Positions 26,501-35,099 of a stretch of 64,000 nucleotides of DNA are shown here, piece after piece. Location: positions 5,048-69,047 of the forward strand of contig CAVQDO010000003.1 in assembly GCA_963711255.1 (NCBI GenBank). Direction: 5' to 3'. The DNA comes from GCA-2746365 sp963711255. GTDB taxonomy: Bacteria; Pseudomonadota; Gammaproteobacteria; SZUA-229. The notes below the pieces were generated by a model that had not been told where the DNA came from, ran no database searches, and worked only from the letters and a program-made list of their open reading frames with translations. The position numbers and the translations under genes are program-made. Position 1 is the first letter of the stretch, and each line of letters opens with the position of its first letter.

Positions 26501-27398
26501 GGTTTCAATGGCTGAGACGGCTGCACCTCATTCTCATGACAGGGACAATATTGGTGCTGAAACACTGGATATGCTGGAGCAATCGTTAGAGCTGGATTTA
26601 CATGGAGTAACAATTAAAGCGTACCCGGCAATGGTGAAAGAAGGCAACAAGGTTAACCTGAGAGCGATGGATAGTTTGGAGAAAGCACAGCATGAAACAA
26701 GGCTGGCACTCAGGCAACTTTGCATTAATGCCTTACCTGAACAAATCAAACATCTAAAAAAATCGATTCCCGATATTCAGAACCTGTGCCTTAAATATAC
26801 AGATTTTGGACGCTGCGATGAGCTTAAGGCCGAGCTTGTTAACAAAACCATAGACGATGTTTTTTTGTATGATGAGATTAAGTCAGAAAAAGACTTTGAT
26901 TTGAGGATCGAAAAAGGGAAGTCAGAACTACATAAAAAAGCGGAGCAATGGAGCAGCTTGTTATCAACTATTCTTGATGAATATCGTAAGATAAAAAAAC
27001 TAATCAAAAGCCCATCGTTATCACAGCTTGATACAGTCAGTGATATTCAGCAGCAGCTGGATAATCTTTTTACAGGCAATTTTATTACAGCAATAGATCG
27101 TGAGTGGCTGCAGCAGTATCCACGATATTTAATGGCGATTAATAAACGCTTTGAAAAGTCAAAAACGGCTGCCACGCGAGATCGTCAGTTAAGAATTGAA
27201 TTTTCAAGGTTGTGGCAGGAATACTGTAAACGGCAGCTGTCACTGGAAAAACAGCATATTCATTCTGAGCAGCTTGAACATTATCGCTGGATGCTCGAAG
27301 AGTATCGCGTATCACTTTTTGCGCAGGAGCTTAAAACAAAATTTCCTGTTTCAGAAAAACGATTAAAAACCTACTGGAATAATTTATCGGACGCATAA
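23520..27398 (+). CDS. hrpA: ATP-dependent RNA helicase HrpA
   Basis: This 1292-residue protein is a full-length DEAH-box helicase of the HrpA family, which acts in mRNA processing and translation rescue. Motif I is CGETGSGKTTQLP (Walker A near residues 93-104), motif II is IIIDEAHERSLNIDF (DEAH at 190-193), then SATIDPDRFS, VLATNVAETSLTVPGI and QRKGRCGRVSEGICIRLY. The helicase-associated domains and the long DUF3418 C-terminal region follow. The length matches E. coli HrpA (about 1300). It is transcribed alone, with a promoter region shared with the divergent PilH-like gene. Confidence 0.95.
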   Translation: MQSLNNRLKLCMVSDVFRFRRRLHKIKRDKLTAKQQEKAVALLTKDIEQSVATAQSRKENLPAISYPEELPIAQKKDLIKETILNNQVTILCGETGSGKTTQLPKICLHAGLGVRGKIGHTQPRRLAARAVSQRIAEELKTELGNEVGFKVRFSDKSNEKSYIKLMTDGILLAECNHDPYLNQYDTIIIDEAHERSLNIDFLLGYLKRLIKKRKDLKIIITSATIDPDRFSKHFNNAPVINVSGRTYPVEVRYRPYQATDSDNNKNLQDGIIDAVNELSRIDRGDILVFLSGERDIRETADALNKETHNRALDNTEILPLLARLSNAEQNRIFQSSSKRRIVLATNVAETSLTVPGIKYVIDSGVARISRYSWRSKIQRLPIEKISQASANQRKGRCGRVSEGICIRLYEEEDFEQRKEFTEPEIQRTNLAAVILQMENLRLGHIDDFPFVEPPEDRLINDGYKLLFELGAIDKGNAITKIGKHLAHFPIDPKLARMLLQAKNENALREVLIIVSALATQDPRERPLDKQQAADEKHSAFTDKSSDFVFFINLWHAYHAEKKLVSANQLRKWCRKNFISWMRMREWIDTFNQIRKMLANLKLELNTTAANYEQIHQALLIGLLANVGYKSEASEYLGARNKKFNVFPGSVLFKSPPKWIMAGEIVETTRIYARTNAKIESTWIEAKAKHLLKYHYDNPHWEKKRSQVVADERSTLYGLLINPGKKISYGRINPVEAKEIFIRSALVEGDFECRADFYRRNRKLLEELEAMEAKSRRRDIVVDENVLYRFYEQQLPDGVFCGATLDKWLRNNPDKEKNLFLTTEDLMRDDAEQVSEALYPDSIEMNGSRFPLEYHFDPRNHCDGITLVTPLAGINIINAQRCEWLIPGLLHEKIVALIRSLPKQLRKNFIPAPNFADACVQALEVSDTALSTALSAHLKKMTGVQIPYDAWDVQSISPHLMMNFRVRADGGVVLEEGRDLPAIKNRLSGQLDEVPVSMAETAAPHSHDRDNIGAETLDMLEQSLELDLHGVTIKAYPAMVKEGNKVNLRAMDSLEKAQHETRLALRQLCINALPEQIKHLKKSIPDIQNLCLKYTDFGRCDELKAELVNKTIDDVFLYDEIKSEKDFDLRIEKGKSELHKKAEQWSSLLSTILDEYRKIKKLIKSPSLSQLDTVSDIQQQLDNLFTGNFITAIDREWLQQYPRYLMAINKRFEKSKTAATRDRQLRIEFSRLWQEYCKRQLSLEKQHIHSEQLEHYRWMLEEYRVSLFAQELKTKFPVSEKRLKTYWNNLSDA

Positions 27399-27429
27399 AA
27401 GTGTAATGTTCTTTTTTTATTATAAGTTT

Positions 27430-27909
27430 TTAAAGGCCAACACCGACACCAAAGTGAAAACTGGTACTGTTTCGCTGTTTGTCCTTTGACCATAAATGAA
27501 GCTGGTCGCTGCCAATAATGCTGTAGCTGTATTTACTTTCGCCAACATTGCCAGTACTGACGCCTTCTACTTTACCAATTAAGGTAAGCTCTCTGCCCTG
27601 TGCGTAAGTTGCAGGTTCGAGATACCCCGGGTGCCGAATGAGAAACCGGCCTAATGGTTCAGCTGAGGTTAAGGGGCGGTAAATACTGTTTAGCGGGTAG
27701 GCCAGCACTTCTATTTGTGTCATCTCTGACAGATTCTCTGTGTTGAGAATAATACCCCCCCAGAGAACGGTCTTTCCAGTATGCAGTTCAGGCTCTGCAC
27801 TGACACTGCTGGGTATCAGTGTTTTATCTACCTGTGCAGTATTAAATTCGGGCGCACTGGCACAAGCGGTTAACAGGCTGATTAAAGTTAGCATAATTAT
27901 TGTTTTCAT
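27430..27909 (-). CDS. Slp family outer membrane lipoprotein (shorter paralogue)
   Basis: This 159-residue lipoprotein has a lipobox ending LLTAC at residue 16. Slp-family features follow: TGKTVLWGGIILNTENL, IEVLAYPLNS, PLGRFLIRHPGYLEPATYAQ and the GRELTLIGKVEG strand. Slp proteins sit in the outer membrane and are induced in stationary phase in E. coli, but their activity is unknown. It lies 18 bases after a longer Slp gene, so the two are paralogues in tandem and likely co-transcribed. Confidence 0.82.
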   Translation of the reverse strand: MKTIIMLTLISLLTACASAPEFNTAQVDKTLIPSSVSAEPELHTGKTVLWGGIILNTENLSEMTQIEVLAYPLNSIYRPLTSAEPLGRFLIRHPGYLEPATYAQGRELTLIGKVEGVSTGNVGESKYSYSIIGSDQLHLWSKDKQRNSTSFHFGVGVGL

Positions 27910-27927
27910 AATATTACTCCCCCGTCA

Positions 27928-28494
27928 TTAACGATGGACAGGGTGTGCACGATAAGGATAAGAATAGGGCCAGGGGTAGTACGGGTCATACCACCAGTAG
28001 GGCGGCATGTCATGGTAGCTTTGTTCTTCTCTTACTGGCCATAAATAATAGTCCTCGGCGTAGACAACCGGGTAATCATAGGAAAACTCACCTACTTTAC
28101 GTACTTCGCTCCGGCGCAGATGACCGCTAAAGGTGATCTCACGCTTTGCAGAATATAACTGTGGCTCAAGAAAGGTATCGACAATGGCGAGAAAGCGCCC
28201 CTGACTATTATCGCCCGGTATCGGTTGGCCGTCGTCATTTAGTGGAAAAGCGACGACGGTCAGCTGGCTGCTGTCTTCTTTGTTTTCTATTTCGAGAATA
28301 ACACCGCCCCAGCGCACTTTTTGACCGATATAATCGCTTGCCTGATGACGTACCTGTGCTATACCGGGGCTGCCTTCCAGGGGCTGCTTGATCGCTGGCG
28401 GAATATTTGAGCTGCACGCAGAGACCAGCAATAAAATTGCTAAACAGCCGGCAGTCATGGCTAATTTTGAGCTTACTAATTGAGTATCGATCAT
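27928..28494 (-). CDS. Slp family outer membrane lipoprotein (longer paralogue)
   Basis: This 188-residue lipoprotein has a lipobox LLLVSAC at ~residue 27 and the Slp core: IGQKVRWGGVILEIENKED, SQLTVVAFPLND, SQGRFLAIVDTFLEPQLYSA and REITFSGHLRR. Its C-terminus is unusual: a Tyr/Pro/Trp-rich tail (PPYWWYDPYYPWPYSYPYR), probably surface-exposed and flexible. It is upstream of the second Slp gene and downstream of the PWGNN-repeat protein, all on the minus strand. Confidence 0.85.
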   Translation of the reverse strand: MIDTQLVSSKLAMTAGCLAILLLVSACSSNIPPAIKQPLEGSPGIAQVRHQASDYIGQKVRWGGVILEIENKEDSSQLTVVAFPLNDDGQPIPGDNSQGRFLAIVDTFLEPQLYSAKREITFSGHLRRSEVRKVGEFSYDYPVVYAEDYYLWPVREEQSYHDMPPYWWYDPYYPWPYSYPYRAHPVHR

Positions 28495-28656
28495 TCCACT
28501 TCGAATGAAAAATTACGAAAAGGTTCAGTACCTTATCGGATATTGACGGGTTAAATCCCGGTTAACTGGGAGTGTTTAAGGGGCTGATGTTCCTCCAGCG
28601 TTACTGCCTGCACTAACTCCCCCGTATTAATTCTCCCTGTATTAATTTCCCCTGTT

Positions 28657-29208
28657 TTAATTTCCCCGGGGACGAAAGCCTGAATTGTTGTTCCATGGAC
28701 CGCTAAAACCGGAGTTGTTATTACCCCAGGGCATGCTGAAACCAGATCCATTGCCGTTCCATGGGCCGCCGAAGCTTGAGCGATTGTTGCCCCACGGTGC
28801 ATTGTAGCCCGGGCCGCGGTTATTCCACTGAGTGTTATTGCCATAGGGGGAGCGATTATAAGCCTGATTATAGCCGCCATAATAAGGGGTATACACCTGC
28901 TGTGCGGCGCTTTGAGGTGCGGAATATACATCCACCTGGTTGCCAGTGCCGGCCTCTGCCTGGCGGGTCTGACCCTGGTTAGTCCGGGTCTGCTTATCTT
29001 CCAGTGTTGGAATCGGTTCGGGTTCTTCGATGTAGCGATTTTCAAGTAACTGCTGGTCGATATTTTCAGGCGGGAAATCACCAAATTGCTGATTATGTTT
29101 AAATTTTGAGCCGTCGTAACTCCAGTCGGCAAGCACCGGGGCTGTTGATAAAACGCCTGCCAGTGTGCAAAAAACAGCCACAAATTGATTAACTAACAGT
29201 TTTTTCAT
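28657..29208 (-). CDS. Secreted protein with Gly/Asn/Trp-rich PWGNN repeats
   Basis: I do not recognise a family. The protein starts with a signal peptide (MKKLLVNQFVAVFCTLAGVL, cleavage near VLADW). A mostly polar middle is followed by C-terminal imperfect repeats built on Gly-Phe-x-x-Pro-Trp-Gly-Asn-Asn, seen as NAPWGNNRSSFGGPWNGNGS and FSMPWGNNNSGFSGPW. The start at 29208 has GGTGA seven bases upstream; a longer frame begins at 29298. It precedes the two Slp genes. An overlapping 210-codon frame at 28551-29183 has no signal peptide and is a shadow. Confidence 0.6.
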   Translation of the reverse strand: MKKLLVNQFVAVFCTLAGVLSTAPVLADWSYDGSKFKHNQQFGDFPPENIDQQLLENRYIEEPEPIPTLEDKQTRTNQGQTRQAEAGTGNQVDVYSAPQSAAQQVYTPYYGGYNQAYNRSPYGNNTQWNNRGPGYNAPWGNNRSSFGGPWNGNGSGFSMPWGNNNSGFSGPWNNNSGFRPRGN

Positions 29209-29324
29209 CTTTTTCACCCACAAATGCTTACAGTCGATATTCAACACTAACACAAACTGTTTTAATAAATAAACTGCTGAATTGGCAGAAAATAGCAAAT
29301 ATCAGCTTAAGCAGTCTCCGAATA

Positions 29325-32063
29325 TCAGGTCGCTTGCGATAGCAGCTTATTGGTTGTTTCCAGCAACTGGGCAATATTGATGGGCTTGTCCAGATAATTG
29401 ATGCCGAGTTTTTCGGCCTGCTCACGATTAATGCTGTCGCTGTAGCCGGTGGTTAAAATAACGGGTAAATCGGGTTTGAGTTCCCATATTTTCTTTATCA
29501 TATCGCTTCCCAGCAGATGCGGCATAGTCTGATCGGTAATAAGCAGCTCAAAGTCATCATTATCTTTTTCTATCAGTGAGAGAGCATCCGGGCTGTTGTT
29601 TAAAGTCGTGCACTGGTAGCCGTTATCGCCTAGCAGTTCCGATAGCATTTCAGTAAGGGCAGGCTCATCATCAACAATTAGAATTTTCTGTCCATGGCCA
29701 CTGGCAGCACTCGTTGTTACTCTCGACTGGTTTTCGCCCGGTATCTGCTCGACAGCTGGAGCTGCGGGGAATAACAGCTTAAAGGTTGTTCCTGCACCGA
29801 CTTTAGTTTCAATAAGAATATGGCCGCCATGGCTTTCAACGATGGCACTTAATACTGACAGGCCCATTCCCGTACCATTACCTGTTGACTTGGTAGTGAA
29901 GAACGGTTCGAAAATACGATTGACTGTATCCCGATGCATGCCGCTGCCGGTGTCGGAAACACTCAGGCTGATCCAGTCTCCTTCTACATGTTTATGGCAG
30001 GCGCTGCATTCGCGCCTGGAATGTTTACTTTTTTCCAGGCGGATGTCCAGTTTACCAATACCATTCATGGCGTCTTTTGCGTTAATCGCGAGGTTCATCA
30101 TGATCTGGTGTAACTGTGTTTTATCCATCATGATAGTGGGCAGGTCATCATCATAATAATAAGTGATAGCGATGCTGCTGGGTATTATTGAGCGCAACAT
30201 GGTTATGCTGTCTTCAATTAATGGCGGAAAGGCCAGCGCTTCATTAACGCCTGTATCGTCCCGGCTAAATACCATCATTTTGGAAACCAGGTCGGTAGCA
30301 CGCGTCGTTGCGAGGTCTATATTATTGAGATAGCGAAACAGCTTTTCATCAAGTGCCGGTCTGCAATTTTGCTGAATCAGGTCGCTATAGCCGGATATAA
30401 TTGCCAGTATGTTATTAAAGTCATGAGCAATGCCGCCGGTCAACTGGCCAAGGGCTTCCATTTTACGTGACTGGTTAAGTTCTCGCTGCAGACGCAAGTA
30501 TTCATTTTCTGATGTTTTTCGATCAGTAATATCATGTACAACACCTACCAGGCCAAACAGGTTGCCGTGTTCATCAATCTTTAAATCACCCTGCTCGTAC
30601 ACGTATCGAACTTCATTGTCTGGTCTAAGTATTCGATATTCACCGCTGTACCTGCTCTTTTTTTTAAGTGCTTTTTTTGTCAGTTGCGTAAATATTTCCC
30701 TGTCATCAGGGTGTATACAATCGACATAATTATTGTATGTGGGGCGAAAGCTTTCACGATTTTGTCCAGTAATATTATACAGCTCGTCTGACCAGGTGGT
30801 TTTATCAGGTGTGAACTGCCAGGTATAGTTGCCAATATGAGCAATTTCCTGCGCCCTGGTTAATTTTTGTTTTTCATCAGAAAGCTGTTTAGTGCGATCA
30901 ATGATTATTTGTTCGAGTTCTTTCGTCTGGATTGAGGTCGATCGTATTTCTTTATTTTTTCGAGCTACCAGTGCCAGGAATATGCTCAGCGATACTATTA
31001 GTATCAGTGCAAGAATTATTATTAGCCCGGTAATCACCGGCCGGTGCTTAATGTAAAACGATACAGGTTCGTTTAATAAAGTAGCCTGATCAAGAATACT
31101 TTGTGGCAGGGTAATGTCAGCGTCTTTTAGCACTGAAAAGTTGAAAATGTAATTATTAGGGCTTTCTTTGACGGCAGGTAATGAGCTTATAGCTGTGCCT
31201 GACAGGTATTTGCTGACCATTGTTGCCGCCGTTTGTCCCTGTAAATTACCGCTGGTGACATAGCCACCTAATATGCCATCTAGAACATAGGCATCTTCCA
31301 TGCTTATGATAATGTTGTTGCCGGTCGCAGCGAGAGCGGCCAGTGTTTCTTTTAGCGGCAATACTTCTCCTGTTGAATCGCTTACTGCGCCCAGCGTGGT
31401 CAGAAAAAGGTATTTGGAACTGTTTTTTTCAATGTGTTTTTTTAGTTCATCAATAGAATGGCTGGCAATAAATATGGCATTGATATTTGAAAATTTATGT
31501 AACTGAAGTTTTATTTCAGTTTCAATGGCCCTGTAGGTGTTCGAATTATCACCAATAACAAGAATGTCTTTTGCATCAGGATCAATCCTGTTAAGCAGCC
31601 CCAGGTTTCGTGCGATATCTTTCTTTTCAAATACCCCGGTTATCTGGCTACTATCCAGGGTGTCCTGTATGGAGTAATTATTGACCCCGGAAAAAACAAC
31701 AGGGATATCAGGAAAAATTTCTGGAAAGTTGTCGAGCGCAAAACTTAATGCGTTATCGTCTGTGAGATAAATAATATCTGGTAAATAGTTACTGTATTTA
31801 ACCTCAAGATAGTTTTTAAATGACTGGCTGTATTCTGTGTTAAAGGCTTTTCGTTTTGTGTCCAGATGTTCCGTACTGACGATTGTTTTATCTGGCCTTT
31901 TTGAATTTAGTTCGGCAATGAATGCCATGTGCTGATTTTTAGTCCATGGGTATTCCTGGGCATAGGAATGAAGGATTAAAATTTTGTCTGAATTCTCTGC
32001 AAAGGAAGAAAAAGTAAGTAACTGCAGCAGGATCAGGAGCGTAACTTTGATGAATGTATGCAT
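29325..32063 (-). CDS. Hybrid sensor histidine kinase with periplasmic ABC-sub-bind-like domain
   Basis: The 912-residue protein has a signal peptide, then a large periplasmic domain (to ~340) like the ABC_sub_bind fold (ILILHSYAQEYPWTKNQHMA, DIIYLTDDNALSFALDNFPE, DIPVVFSGVNNY). One membrane span lies at ~341-365. It continues with a PAS domain (~405-515), HisKA with His547 in IAHDFNN, an HATPase (NLAINAKDAMNG, DTGSGM, GNGTGMGLS) and a receiver with Asp844 in LLITDQTMPH. Here the ligand sensor is fused to the kinase, unlike the two-gene arrangement at 7076-10467. No output regulator is adjacent. Confidence 0.9.
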   Translation of the reverse strand: MHTFIKVTLLILLQLLTFSSFAENSDKILILHSYAQEYPWTKNQHMAFIAELNSKRPDKTIVSTEHLDTKRKAFNTEYSQSFKNYLEVKYSNYLPDIIYLTDDNALSFALDNFPEIFPDIPVVFSGVNNYSIQDTLDSSQITGVFEKKDIARNLGLLNRIDPDAKDILVIGDNSNTYRAIETEIKLQLHKFSNINAIFIASHSIDELKKHIEKNSSKYLFLTTLGAVSDSTGEVLPLKETLAALAATGNNIIISMEDAYVLDGILGGYVTSGNLQGQTAATMVSKYLSGTAISSLPAVKESPNNYIFNFSVLKDADITLPQSILDQATLLNEPVSFYIKHRPVITGLIIILALILIVSLSIFLALVARKNKEIRSTSIQTKELEQIIIDRTKQLSDEKQKLTRAQEIAHIGNYTWQFTPDKTTWSDELYNITGQNRESFRPTYNNYVDCIHPDDREIFTQLTKKALKKKSRYSGEYRILRPDNEVRYVYEQGDLKIDEHGNLFGLVGVVHDITDRKTSENEYLRLQRELNQSRKMEALGQLTGGIAHDFNNILAIISGYSDLIQQNCRPALDEKLFRYLNNIDLATTRATDLVSKMMVFSRDDTGVNEALAFPPLIEDSITMLRSIIPSSIAITYYYDDDLPTIMMDKTQLHQIMMNLAINAKDAMNGIGKLDIRLEKSKHSRRECSACHKHVEGDWISLSVSDTGSGMHRDTVNRIFEPFFTTKSTGNGTGMGLSVLSAIVESHGGHILIETKVGAGTTFKLLFPAAPAVEQIPGENQSRVTTSAASGHGQKILIVDDEPALTEMLSELLGDNGYQCTTLNNSPDALSLIEKDNDDFELLITDQTMPHLLGSDMIKKIWELKPDLPVILTTGYSDSINREQAEKLGINYLDKPINIAQLLETTNKLLSQAT

Positions 32064-32252
32064 TAAATAGAAAACCGTAAATCTGTTGTGGCAGTAGGCT
32101 AATCCATTATCTGCTTATCTATATGTTTAAGTATATTAACTGATATTATGATTTAAAAGTGGAGGTAGTCTAACTATAGCCTAAGATAAGCAGGAAGTGG
32201 AAGGGATGTGGCTCGATTAGTGCGACTTCGGCCTGAAATAAAGATCGATACG

Positions 32253-33014
32253 CTATTGTTTGAGACGATACCCGGTTTTAAACATTAACCATACTATTAG
32301 TAGGCAGATTGCAAGAAAAGCAAGAATCACAGTAAGGCTTAGGCCAACACTGACATCGGCCACCTCAAAAAAACTCCAGCGAAAGCCGCTAATCAGGTAG
32401 ACCACCGGGTTGAACAGGGTAGCGGTTTGCCAGGCGGGCGGCAGCATACTAATCGAATAAAATGTACCGCCGAGAAAAACCAGCGGTGTGATAATCAGCA
32501 TCGGAATGAGTTGCAGTTTTTCAAAATTGTCCGCCCACAGTCCGATAATAAAACCAAACAGGCTGAAAGAAATACAGGTCAGGATTAAAAAAGTCAGCAT
32601 CCAGAACGGGTGGGCAATTTCAAGGGGGACGAAAAATCCGGCGGTGGCCAGAATGATCAGGCCAATGATAAGTGATTTGCTTGCCGCCGCCCCGACGTAA
32701 CCAATGAGTATTTCAATAAACGAAACAGGTGCGGACATTACTTCGTAAATAGTTCCGGTAAACTTTGGAAAGAAAATGCCAAAGGAGGCATTGGCAATGC
32801 TCTGTGTAAGCAGTGCCAGCATCATCAGGCCGGGTACAATAAAAAGGCCATAAGGGACGCCTTCGATATGTTGAATTCTTGAACCAATAGCTGAGCCGAA
32901 CACGACAAAATAAAGCGCCGTGGAAATAACCGGCGAGGCAAAACTTTGCAGCAATGTTTCCCAGGCGCGCAGCATTTCATATTTATAGATAACTTGTATG
33001 GCATGCAGGTTCAT
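32253..33014 (-). CDS. ABC-2 type transporter permease
   Basis: This 253-residue protein has six membrane spans and the ABC-2 permease pattern: YGLFIVPGLMMLALL, FIEILIGYVGAA and the C-terminal PPAWQTATLFNPVVYLISGF. It is like E. coli YadH. Its start overlaps the stop of the ATPase gene by four bases (ATGA), so they form one exporter. The substrate is unknown; drugs, lipids or polysaccharide are all possible. Confidence 0.9.
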   Translation of the reverse strand: MNLHAIQVIYKYEMLRAWETLLQSFASPVISTALYFVVFGSAIGSRIQHIEGVPYGLFIVPGLMMLALLTQSIANASFGIFFPKFTGTIYEVMSAPVSFIEILIGYVGAAASKSLIIGLIILATAGFFVPLEIAHPFWMLTFLILTCISFSLFGFIIGLWADNFEKLQLIPMLIITPLVFLGGTFYSISMLPPAWQTATLFNPVVYLISGFRWSFFEVADVSVGLSLTVILAFLAICLLIVWLMFKTGYRLKQ

Positions 33015-33937
33015 GATTTATCTTTTACCAGGCTGACAAATATTTCTTCCAGTGAGCTTTGTGAGGTATTTATATCAGATAGTAACAGCTTTGCCTCGCT
33101 AATTGCTTTCAGCAAACCGGGTATTCCGCTACGCGGATTATGAGGATCGTAGGTATAAGTAAGTACACTGCCGTCATCGGATAATTCCATTGCCCAGTCG
33201 GTTAATTCTTCAGGTATCGAGGTGATGGCCTGCTTCAGTTCTATGCACATCTGTTTTTTCCCAAGCTTGTGCATAATACTTTGCTTGTTATCAACCAGTA
33301 GCAGTTCGCCATTATTTATAACACCAACACGATCAGCAATTTCTTCTGCTTCCTCGATATAGTGTGTGGTCAAAATAATGGTGACGCCGGACTCGCGTAA
33401 TTTTCGTACCAGTGCCCACATGTCTTTGCGTAATTCTACATCGACACCGGCGGTTGGTTCATCAAGAAACAGGATGGATGGTTCGTGCGCCAGTGCTTTT
33501 CCAATCAGTACGCGGCGTTTCATGCCGCCGGACAATGCCAGTATTGCACTGTCTTTTTTATCCCACAGGGAAAGGCTTTTTAGTAATTGCTCAAGGTAAG
33601 CGGCATCCGGTTTCTTTCCAAAAAGACCACGACTAAAACAAAGTGTGTTGATGACTTTGTCAAAGGCACCAAGGGTTAGCTCCTGAGGAACAAGTCCTAT
33701 TTTACTGCGTGTTATACGGAAGTCGGTCACATTATCATGGCCATCCACAGTAACACTGCCGGTACTGGCCCTGACCAGTCCGCAAATGATAGAGATCAGC
33801 GTGGTTTTGCCAGCGCCATTGGGGCCAAGCAATGCCAGGATTTCACCGCGTTCGATGTCAAGGTTGAGACTTTTAAGTGCCTGGTAGCCGTTATTATAGG
33901 TTTTGGATAAATTTGAAATAGAGACAATAGGCGGCAT
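33011..33937 (-). CDS. ABC transporter ATP-binding protein
   Basis: The 308-residue ATPase has Walker A GPNGAGKTTL (residues 38-47), a Q-loop (LVPQELTL), the signature LSGGMKRRVLIGKAL, Walker B ILFLDEPTAGVDVELRKDMW and the H-loop TTHYIEEAEE. It resembles YadG/DrrA-like exporters. About 80 residues follow the nucleotide-binding domain, an extension commonly seen in this type. It is the first gene of a two-gene exporter unit and is translationally coupled to the permease. Confidence 0.93.
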   Translation of the reverse strand: MPPIVSISNLSKTYNNGYQALKSLNLDIERGEILALLGPNGAGKTTLISIICGLVRASTGSVTVDGHDNVTDFRITRSKIGLVPQELTLGAFDKVINTLCFSRGLFGKKPDAAYLEQLLKSLSLWDKKDSAILALSGGMKRRVLIGKALAHEPSILFLDEPTAGVDVELRKDMWALVRKLRESGVTIILTTHYIEEAEEIADRVGVINNGELLLVDNKQSIMHKLGKKQMCIELKQAITSIPEELTDWAMELSDDGSVLTYTYDPHNPRSGIPGLLKAISEAKLLLSDINTSQSSLEEIFVSLVKDKS

Positions 33938-34463
33938 AGTTCAAAGCTTGCAAGTTAAGTGGGCTGGTTATATTGCTGTGTTTCTCAGGGGTTATTTAAT
34001 ACTCTTTATACCCGTTGTGCCAGCTCTGTCAGTGAATAGGGTTTGCCAGGCAGGTTATTACTAAATCGCGACTGATTACCCAGTGCTGAAGCCTTTTCTA
34101 ATACCCCTATACCAGTAAATCTTTTGGCTGTGACAGTAGCATGTTCAGTGAACTCCTGGTTGTTTAGTCCACCGGTCATTATTACATCACTAATATGAAG
34201 TTCATATATTGTGTCGTCACTATTACACAAATTTCATCAAATTGTCCTGGTGGTTACATTTCGCTTATAGGTGCGTTTTTATTGTTATGTGCTTGCGTGG
34301 TTAAGTTGTTGTTTATTAATAATTAAAAAGAAAAGGTGTCAGCCAGAATTCGGTAGAACCGATATTTTGAGAATAATTATAATTTGATTGACGCTAGTCA
34401 ACATTTTGCAGTGAGCTATCTGTAAATCTTGGGAGGTATTTTTAAGTAACAGGAAATAAGCAA
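33938..34463. other. Intergenic region with a receiver-domain relic
   Basis: This 526-base divergent gap contains one recognisable element, a broken receiver fragment on the minus strand (34006-34230), listed separately. The remaining ~230 bases (34231-34463) are AT-rich and carry the promoter region of the CBS gene. I see no other gene or repeat. Confidence 0.45.
34006..34230 (-). pseudogene. Receiver-domain relic of a hybrid kinase
   Basis: This 74-codon fragment matches the second half of a hybrid-kinase receiver domain: ELHISDVIMTGGLNNQEFTE aligns with LFSDVVMPGDSNGFALAEKL of the kinase at 8128-10467. Its end, SRFSNNLPGKPYSLTELAQR, aligns with ARFKSNILSKPYTLIELAQR. The conserved MPG is changed to MTG. 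The middle that should form the switch strand has diverged, and no kinase or acidic-pocket region lies upstream. It has no credible start or ribosome-binding site. I read it as a truncated, decaying copy of a kinase C-terminus. Confidence 0.7.
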
Positions 34464-34967
34464 ATGATCACGATAAACGAATTTATGACATCCGAGGTTT
34501 GTACACTGCGTGCCTCTGACTCGATTAATGATGCCTGGCGGATTATGACCGAAAAGCATATACGGCATATTCCTATTACCGACGAAAAAAATCACCTTTT
34601 AGGACTGGTGACGCAGCGTGATGTGCTTGCCTCCACCGATCCGGCGGCGCTACAGGATGATAAAGCGGCGCTAATCGAGGGCAGCTCAGATGTTACACTT
34701 GGCGATATTATGATTCGCGATGTAAGCACTATTCATACCAGTGATTCTTTACGGCAGGCCGCGGTTTATCTGCAGTCGCATAAATACGGTTGTTTACCGG
34801 TGGTTGTCGATGACTGCCTGGTTGGTATTATTACTGATAGTGACTTTATCTCGATTGCCATTAATTTACTGGAGCAGGCTGAGTTTTCTGAAGAGGATAT
34901 TGATACAGATTATGATGCTGAAGATAGTATTGATGATATCGACCTGCCTGAGCTGAATGAAGTCTGA
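34464..34967 (+). CDS. CBS domain pair protein
   Basis: This 167-residue protein consists of two CBS repeats: FMTSEVCTLRASDSINDAWR to LLGLVTQRDV, and IMIRDVSTIHTSDSLRQAAV to LVGIITDSDF. CBS pairs bind adenosine nucleotides and often regulate other proteins. The C-terminal 30 residues are strongly acidic (Asp/Glu-rich). An AGGAAAT ribosome-binding site precedes the ATG. It is followed by a likely terminator at 35013-35060. Confidence 0.9.
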   Translation: MITINEFMTSEVCTLRASDSINDAWRIMTEKHIRHIPITDEKNHLLGLVTQRDVLASTDPAALQDDKAALIEGSSDVTLGDIMIRDVSTIHTSDSLRQAAVYLQSHKYGCLPVVVDDCLVGIITDSDFISIAINLLEQAEFSEEDIDTDYDAEDSIDDIDLPELNEV

Positions 34968-35012
34968 TTAAAGTGTTTTATCGTTAAAGCCAGATCATAT
35001 TGTCGTCCTGTG

Positions 35013-35060
35013 CCCGGCCTTTCTGGGTGTCAGCACGTAGCCGGCTGGCCGGGTTTTATT
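35013..35060 (+). terminator. Probable rho-independent terminator
   Basis: Inverted arms CCCGGCC (35013-35019) and GGCCGGG (35047-35053) are followed directly by TTTTATT. The loop is long (27 bases), but an inner GC-rich pairing may shorten it. It lies 46 bases after the CBS gene and before the VF530 gene. Confidence 0.5.
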
Positions 35061-35099
35061 ATGGCGGCGGACATGCTGTTGAGGTTATAAGGGGCAGGA

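Noticed and set aside
28551..29183. 210-codon frame overlapping the PWGNN-repeat protein gene
   Set aside because: The other frame (28657-29208) has a signal peptide, ribosome-binding site and clear repeats. This one is its shadow in a repetitive, compositionally biased region.
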